A DNA stretch of 60,037 nt from Pectobacterium versatile. GTDB taxonomy: Bacteria > Pseudomonadota > Gammaproteobacteria > Enterobacterales > Enterobacteriaceae. The notes beneath the pieces were generated by a model. It did not search any database. It worked only from the letters and a program-made list of their open reading frames with translations, and had not been told where the DNA came from. This document shows positions 55,359-60,037 of this stretch, in pieces (the stretch's first letter is position 1; each line of letters opens with the position of its first letter). The position numbers and the translations under genes are program-made. The DNA is taken from assembly GCF_020166435.1 (NCBI RefSeq), contig NZ_JAINZP010000026.1, positions 1-60,037 of the forward strand. Direction: 5' to 3'.

Positions 55359-56147
55359 TTACGCCATCACCACCCGGTACAGCAGCGTATCCAACATCGT
55401 ATCGTCAGCAGCCTTACTGTCCAACACGGTCGCGCTACCAGAATCATTCAGCATTTGCGCGATGAACGCGTGGATAACGTCTCGACGAGGGCCGTATTCC
55501 GCCTCACCCGAGCGTTGCTTTATCGCCAGCAGTTGATGAATTTCAGCCAACAGGCGCGGATCGTCTACCGTTCCTGCGAGCAACTGCGAGAAACGCATGG
55601 GCGGCATACCTTTGCCTGCCTCTATCCAACGCACCGCCAGCAGCGGGCGCAGGACATAGAAATACTTTTTGAGGCGTACCGCGTCATCTTGCAGGTGACT
55701 ACGAAAGTTCTTACGCGCCATCGACAGGTAGTGCCAACGAGCCTTGGACGGTGAGAACCACGTAGGCACTGCCGCCCGCAGTGCGGACGTCGCTTCCCGA
55801 TCCTCCTGATAGACCACGGGCGAATCCAGCCATTCGATCAGCGTCGGGTTAGCTCGCTTGAGCAGGCCGAGCGCTTTACGCCATTCCCAGCCGCAGACGT
55901 CCAGCTCATCGTCGATAGGCAGTTCTATCACATCGCGCTGCGCTTCAACGCGTAAATACCACTCCGGCCGATGCACATAGAGAAAGCGCACATCGTAGTC
56001 ACTATCTGTGGATGCAAATCCCCAGCCACGGCTACCCGACTCACAGGCATACAGCACTTTTACCTGATAACGTTCTTCTACATCCTGTAAGACTAATTTC
56101 ACTCGCGTGCGCATAGCAGCATCAACACGATAATCGTTTTCCATCAT
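55359..56147 (-). CDS. rlaP: RlaP-family nucleotidyltransferase
   Basis: A 262-residue protein of the DNA-polymerase-beta-like nucleotidyltransferase fold. The active-site signature is Gly38-Ser39 followed by Asp50 and Asp52 (SGSRGWGFASTDSDYDV), then DVCGWEWRKALGLLKRANPT typical of the RlaP/YcgL group linked to RNA repair by RtcB. It would add nucleotides to RNA ends or similar substrates; the exact reaction is not known. It begins four bases after rtcB with AAGGAT as ribosome-binding site. Confidence 0.82.
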   Translation of the reverse strand: MMENDYRVDAAMRTRVKLVLQDVEERYQVKVLYACESGSRGWGFASTDSDYDVRFLYVHRPEWYLRVEAQRDVIELPIDDELDVCGWEWRKALGLLKRANPTLIEWLDSPVVYQEDREATSALRAAVPTWFSPSKARWHYLSMARKNFRSHLQDDAVRLKKYFYVLRPLLAVRWIEAGKGMPPMRFSQLLAGTVDDPRLLAEIHQLLAIKQRSGEAEYGPRRDVIHAFIAQMLNDSGSATVLDSKAADDTMLDTLLYRVVMA

Positions 56148-56151
56148 GATC

Positions 56152-57387
56152 TTATCCTTTCACACACACCACCTGACGCAGTGTATGCACAATTTCCACC
56201 AGCGATGATTGTGCCGCCATCACCTTATCGATATCTTTGTACGCCATCGGGATTTCATCGATGACGTCGCTGTCTTTTCTACACTCGACGTGTGCGGTCG
56301 CACGGATCTGATCTTCCACGGTGAAGCGTTTTTTCGCGGCGGTACGACTCATCGTTCTCCCCGCACCGTGACTACAGGAACAGAAGCTTTCTTCGTTCCC
56401 CAGTCCGCGAACGATGAAGCTCTTCGCGCCCATCGACCCCGGAATGATCCCCATCTGACCTTTCTGCGCCGACACCGCCCCTTTACGGGTAATCAGCACC
56501 GATTCACCAAAGTGCGTTTCGCGTTGCACATAGTTATGGTGGCAGTTCACACCTTCCTGCTGGGTGGTAAACGGCTTAGTCACAATACGGGACAGCGCCG
56601 CCAACGTATGCGACATCATCACTTCGCGGTTATGACGGGCAAAATCCTGCGCCCACTCAACCGCTTCCATGTAATCGTCAAAATGCAGGCTTCCTTCCTC
56701 GAAGTACGCCAGATTACGGTCCGGCAGATTCGCAATGTGCTGCTGCATATCTTCCTGCGCGAGCTTGATGAATAGCGATCCAATCGCGTTCCCCACACCA
56801 CGTGACCCGCTGTGTAACATCACCCATACGCGATCCACCTCATCCAGACAGATTTCGATAAAGTGGTTACCCGTCCCCAAGGTTCCCAGATGCTGATAGT
56901 TGTTAGTGTTCAGCAGCCGTGGATACTTATCCGTCAAACGTTTGAAACGCGGTTCCAGCAGCGCCCAATGCGCATCCACCGTCTGCGGCGGATTCTGCCA
57001 GGAACCGACATCGCGTTTGGAGCGCGACACGCTACGTCCGTGCGGCACTGCCCGCTCAATCGCGCTACGCAGCCCCATCAGGTTATCCGGCAGGTCGCTG
57101 GCCACCAGTGACGTACGCACCGCGATCATCCCACAGCCGATATCCACCCCCACCGCGGCGGGAATAATCGCGCCACGCGTTGGGATCACGCTACCAATCG
57201 TCGACCCTTTTCCCAGATGTACATCCGGCATTACCGCCAAATGTTTAAAAATAAACGGCATTTTGGCCGTATTCAGCAGTTGGTTACGGGCTTCCGGCTC
57301 CACGGGCACCCCCTGTGTCCACATTTTTACTGGCGCGCTATTCACTGGTGACATCATGTCGTAAGCCTGCGTTTTCATCTCTTCCAT
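56152..57387 (-). CDS. rtcB: RNA-splicing ligase RtcB
   Basis: A 411-residue GTP- and Mn2+-dependent ligase that joins 2',3'-cyclic-phosphate or 3'-phosphate RNA ends to 5'-OH ends. The guanylylated histidine is His340 in CSHGAGRTMSR; metal ligands lie in VGVDIGCGMIAV (Cys85), GTGNHFIE and LHSGSRGVGN. Close to E. coli RtcB (408). No rtcA is found behind it; rlaP and a HEAT protein take that place. A sigma-54 promoter lies upstream. Confidence 0.96.
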   Translation of the reverse strand: MEEMKTQAYDMMSPVNSAPVKMWTQGVPVEPEARNQLLNTAKMPFIFKHLAVMPDVHLGKGSTIGSVIPTRGAIIPAAVGVDIGCGMIAVRTSLVASDLPDNLMGLRSAIERAVPHGRSVSRSKRDVGSWQNPPQTVDAHWALLEPRFKRLTDKYPRLLNTNNYQHLGTLGTGNHFIEICLDEVDRVWVMLHSGSRGVGNAIGSLFIKLAQEDMQQHIANLPDRNLAYFEEGSLHFDDYMEAVEWAQDFARHNREVMMSHTLAALSRIVTKPFTTQQEGVNCHHNYVQRETHFGESVLITRKGAVSAQKGQMGIIPGSMGAKSFIVRGLGNEESFCSCSHGAGRTMSRTAAKKRFTVEDQIRATAHVECRKDSDVIDEIPMAYKDIDKVMAAQSSLVEIVHTLRQVVCVKG

Positions 57388-57426
57388 TTTTCATTCTCTT
57401 TGTTTGTCATTGTTCACCAGCAATAT

Positions 57427-57442
57427 TGCGAAAGGCGTGCCA
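57427..57442 (-). promoter_or_regulatory. Sigma-54 promoter of the rtcB operon
   Basis: On the minus strand TGGCAC-GCCTT-TCGCA matches the -24/-12 consensus TGGCAC-N5-TTGCA with one mismatch, 40 bp upstream of the rtcB start. RtcR, encoded divergently, is a sigma-54 activator, so the match is functionally coherent. Confidence 0.85.
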
Positions 57443-57541
57443 ATTTTCCTTTTCAATCCCAAAAAAAACATAATGCATTGATAATTAACAAATAAAAAAC
57501 ACATCCCTGAAACTGGAAACGAAACAAAAGAACAGGTAAAT

Positions 57542-57557
57542 TTATCCTATAGGATAA
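57542..57557. promoter_or_regulatory. Palindrome upstream of rtcR
   Basis: TTATCCTATAGGATAA is a perfect 16-bp palindrome 21 bp before the rtcR ATG, embedded in a longer imperfect repeat AAATTTATCCTA...AATTT. It could be an operator. The same AAATTTATCCTA string recurs directly after rtcR. Confidence 0.4.
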
Positions 57558-57578
57558 TAATTTATATAAAGGTATAGC

Positions 57579-59156
57579 ATGAAGCGTCGCGTCGTTATTG
57601 GTGTGTTGGGCACCACGCTGGACAAACGGGGTAAACGGGAGAATCGCTGGACGAAATGGCGACCGACTGTCGGCCTGTGTCAGCAGCCGGATTTTCCCGT
57701 CGATCGTCTGGAACTGTTGCACCAATCACGCAATGAAGGAATGGCACAGCAGGTGGCGGAGGATATCGCCGTGGTGTCACCGACTACGCAGGTCACGCTT
57801 CAGGCCGTTGAACTGCGCGACCCGTGGAATCTTGAAGAGGTCTACAGCGCCTTTCTGGACTTTGCGAGCCGCTACCCGTTCGATACCGAAAACGAAGAGT
57901 ATTTCGTCCACATCACTACCGGTACTCACGTCGTACAGATTTGCTGGTTCCTGCTAACCGAAGCACGCTATCTGCCCGCCAAGCTGCTACAAACCGCACC
58001 GGGGGAAAAAGCAGATCGCCCAGCACCGCAAGGGATCTACTCCATCATCGATCTGGATCTCAGTCGTTACGCGACTCTCACCAGCCGCTTCCAACATGAG
58101 CAGGAGCGCTCTGTCTCGTTCCTGAAATCCGGCATTGAGACGCACAACACAACGTTTAACGCGCTAATTGACCAGATTGAACGCGTCGCGCTGCGGTCCA
58201 CCGCGCCGATGCTCTTAACCGGCCCGACCGGTGCGGGTAAATCCTTTCTGGCACAGCGCATTTACCAGCTACGCCAATCCCGCCATCTGGTCAGCGGTCA
58301 ACTTGTTGCGGTTAACTGTGCCACGCTGCGCGGCGACAACGCGATGTCGACGTTGTTCGGCCACGTAAAAGGCGCGTTTACCGGCGCGTTGCAGGCGAGA
58401 AACGGGCTGCTCCGTGAAGCGGACGGCGGGATGCTGTTTCTGGATGAAATCGCCGAACTGGGGCTGGATGAACAGGCAATGCTGCTAAAAGCCATTGAAG
58501 AAAAACGCTTTTTTCCGTTTGGCTCGGATAAAGAAGTTAGCAGCGATTTTCAGTTGATCGCTGGCACGCATCGCAACCTGCGCGAGTGGATCGCACAGGG
58601 AAAATTCCGTGAAGATCTCTATGCACGTATCAACATGTGGACCTTCCCTCTGCCGGGACTGGCGGAGCGTCGGGAAGATATTGAACCCAACATTGAGTAC
58701 GAAATTCAGCGTTTCACACGCGATCACCAAGCGCAGATCCGCTTCGATAAAGACGCGCGACAGCGCTACCTCACCTTCGCTTGCTCACCACAAGCAGCGT
58801 GGCGCGGCAACTTCCGCGAGCTTGGTTCCTCCATCGCTCGCATGGCAACGCTGGCGGAACAAGGGCGCATCACCGTGGCACTGGTAGAGGAAGAAATCAC
58901 GCGCCTGCGGGCCAGTTGGGAGAGCGACGCCCCGACAACCGCACTACCGCCCGAACTCGCCAGCATCGACCTCTTCGAACAGCGCCAGCTTGAAACCGTG
59001 CTTGATGTCTGCCGCACTTCCCATTCGCTCTCCGAAGCTGGCCGTCGCCTGTTCGCCGTCTCACGCCAGCAAAAACAAAAGCCCAACGATGCCGATCGGT
59101 TGCGTAAATATCTGGCACGTTTTGGGCTGAGCTGGGAGGGATTGAAACAGGTATAA
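57579..59156 (+). CDS. rtcR: Sigma-54-dependent activator RtcR
   Basis: A 525-residue regulator (E. coli 532) with an N-terminal CARF-like sensor (about 1-185, HITTGTHVVQ at 111-120) that senses RNA-end signals, a AAA+ domain with Walker A GPTGAGKS (215-222) and sigma-54 contact loop GAFTGA (265-270), and a C-terminal helix-turn-helix (SLSEAGRRLFAVSRQQ). It activates rtcB transcription after RNA damage. It is divergent from rtcB and read alone. Confidence 0.95.
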   Translation: MKRRVVIGVLGTTLDKRGKRENRWTKWRPTVGLCQQPDFPVDRLELLHQSRNEGMAQQVAEDIAVVSPTTQVTLQAVELRDPWNLEEVYSAFLDFASRYPFDTENEEYFVHITTGTHVVQICWFLLTEARYLPAKLLQTAPGEKADRPAPQGIYSIIDLDLSRYATLTSRFQHEQERSVSFLKSGIETHNTTFNALIDQIERVALRSTAPMLLTGPTGAGKSFLAQRIYQLRQSRHLVSGQLVAVNCATLRGDNAMSTLFGHVKGAFTGALQARNGLLREADGGMLFLDEIAELGLDEQAMLLKAIEEKRFFPFGSDKEVSSDFQLIAGTHRNLREWIAQGKFREDLYARINMWTFPLPGLAERREDIEPNIEYEIQRFTRDHQAQIRFDKDARQRYLTFACSPQAAWRGNFRELGSSIARMATLAEQGRITVALVEEEITRLRASWESDAPTTALPPELASIDLFEQRQLETVLDVCRTSHSLSEAGRRLFAVSRQQKQKPNDADRLRKYLARFGLSWEGLKQV

Positions 59157-59176
59157 ATTTATCCTAAATTTATACC
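59150..59176 (+). terminator. Inverted repeat at the rtcR stop
   Basis: GGTATAAATTTA-TCC-TAAATTTATACC, a perfect 12-bp-arm inverted repeat that includes the rtcR stop codon. It is AT-rich and lacks a U-tract, so it may be a weak terminator or a binding site related to the palindrome before rtcR. Confidence 0.4.
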
Positions 59177-59316
59177 TTAACACGCAGGCTACGATATCAT
59201 TACTCTGTTACCCTCGGGTAATAGCAAGATGGGGGTGATCGCTATACCACATGGCAGGGATCTATCGTCTATAGCCAAATTTACTATAATACATTGTTTT
59301 AATTAAGGTATGTGAT

Positions 59317-59586
59317 ATGAAGACCACAATGTCTCAGAAGTCGGCCCGTGAAGGCCTTGGCAACCCTGAACTGTTCCAGGGGGGCGTTTATGTAACGAAA
59401 AACGGCTCCGCAGAGCTCTTCGTGCAAACAGCGGCGGAACGGAAAGCAGAACTGCTGGAGAGAGAAAGAGAAAGACAATCTAACGCACTCTTGAAGCTGG
59501 TGATGACGGCCAAGAAAGAAATTAAAAACGGTCAGGGAATATCCGCAGAGGAAGCCCTACAAAAATTACGTGAAGCGCGAACGTAA
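59317..59586 (+). CDS. Putative antitoxin (Phd/YefM-like)
   Basis: An 89-residue protein with a Phd-like start (LGNPELFQGGVYVTKNGSAELFVQTAAERK) and a long charged helical C-terminus (ELLERERERQSNALLKL). Such proteins bind DNA by the N-terminus and neutralise the partner toxin by the C-terminus. A -10 hexamer TATAAT lies at 59285-59290. It is 14 bp ahead of the toxin gene. Confidence 0.65.
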   Translation: MKTTMSQKSAREGLGNPELFQGGVYVTKNGSAELFVQTAAERKAELLERERERQSNALLKLVMTAKKEIKNGQGISAEEALQKLREART

Positions 59587-59600
59587 AACAAGGAGTCAAT

Positions 59601-59945
59601 TTGGCCAGTTCGTACACCATTAAAGTCGCTCCCACGGCTGTCTGGTCTTTGCAGGATGCTGAGTCTTATAAATCTCACTATATCGGTATTAAACAAGCCG
59701 CTATGTGGTCTGAGTCGCTGTTCTTATCCTCGATGCAGGCCATTTCTCAAGATCCTTTCCGTTACAGGCACAACGCCATACTATCCGATAAGGGAATCGC
59801 GCTCTGTGAACGTCTCTCAGTAGAAGATGACTTTCGCTGTTTGTATGATGTTGATGAAGAGAATGGGGTCATCGAGATCCTGCTTTTTGTCAGCATGAAA
59901 CAGGATCTTGAGAAAATGCTTTATCGCTATTATGTGTTGAGCTGA
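59601..59945 (+). CDS. RelE/ParE-family toxin with TTG start
   Basis: A 114-residue protein with RelE-superfamily order: SSYTIKVAPTAVWSLQDAESY (first strand and helix), SLFLSSMQAISQDPFRYRHN, and a final strand pair DFRCLYDVDEENGVIEILLFVS. AAGGAG stands five bases before a TTG, and no nearby in-frame ATG exists, so TTG is the probable start. Pairing with the gene at 59317 makes it a type II toxin candidate; the cellular target is unknown. Confidence 0.7.
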   Translation: MASSYTIKVAPTAVWSLQDAESYKSHYIGIKQAAMWSESLFLSSMQAISQDPFRYRHNAILSDKGIALCERLSVEDDFRCLYDVDEENGVIEILLFVSMKQDLEKMLYRYYVLS

Positions 59946-60037
59946 TTTCCCCCAATGAATAACGAGCGGTAAAGAGAACGTGTTCTGTCCAGTAAGAGTC
60001 ATCTTATCCTCCCCTACAGGCAGCACATTTTCCTTGA
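59946..60037. other. Window end, no feature seen
   Basis: The last 92 bp after the toxin gene show no gene or terminator that I can support. Confidence 0.5.

Overview
The window looks like chromosomal DNA of a soft-rot enterobacterium, most likely Pectobacterium. This is inference. Many genes match Escherichia coli proteins almost residue for residue and keep E. coli order (prfC-osmY-ytjA-yjjV; ytjB/serB-radA-nadR; ygfA-6S RNA-zapA/ygfB-pepP-ubiH-ubiI; rhaSR/rhaBADM; rtcR/rtcB). Two 127-bp ERIC elements are present. Core genes have balanced base composition, while several accessory blocks are clearly AT-rich.

Layout. 1-8.9 kb: phosphopantetheinyl transferase, a CNT nucleoside transporter whose probable CRP-type promoter ends in an ERIC element, yjjV, two small stress genes (CsbD-like and ytjA), osmY, prfC, ytjB and serB. 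8.9-17.6 kb: radA, nadR behind a perfect NadR-box palindrome, ygfA, 6S RNA (ssrS), zapA, ygfB, pepP and the ubiquinone hydroxylases ubiH and ubiI. 17.6-21.3 kb: an AT-rich island with an orphan T6SS hcp, a candidate cargo effector, and five small membrane-protein genes from two alternating families, plus a fossil copy. 21.3-24.3 kb: curA, yqhA, rhaT. 24.5-27.0 kb: orphan immunity-like genes (DUF2750, SUKH/SMI1) and decayed fragments. 27-34.2 kb: yagU, a four-gene peptide-type ABC transporter and a CopG/ParE toxin-antitoxin pair; this block and the previous one separate rhaT from rhaR. 34.2-40.3 kb: the rhamnose regulon rhaR, rhaS, rhaB, rhaA, rhaD, rhaM. 40.7-47.8 kb: a chemoreceptor, mgtA with a PhoP-type promoter, an mgtL-like leader peptide and a 30-residue membrane peptide gene downstream, then a nitrate-sensing (NIT) chemoreceptor. 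48.5-50.7 kb: a beta-carbonic anhydrase overlapping a SulP anion transporter. 51-54 kb: an AT-rich cytoplasmic subtilisin-like protease and a broken HNH nuclease gene. 54-59.2 kb: an RNA-repair locus rtcB-rlaP-HEAT protein with a sigma-54 promoter, divergent from rtcR. 59.3-59.9 kb: a second toxin-antitoxin pair.

The best candidate for an undescribed system is the hcp-linked island at 17.9-21.3 kb: a putative effector coupled to an upstream 18-codon ORF, followed by repeated A/B families of small inner-membrane proteins that look like amplified immunity genes. No function can be proved from sequence alone. Family assignments come from remembered E. coli sequences and motif reading, not from a search.
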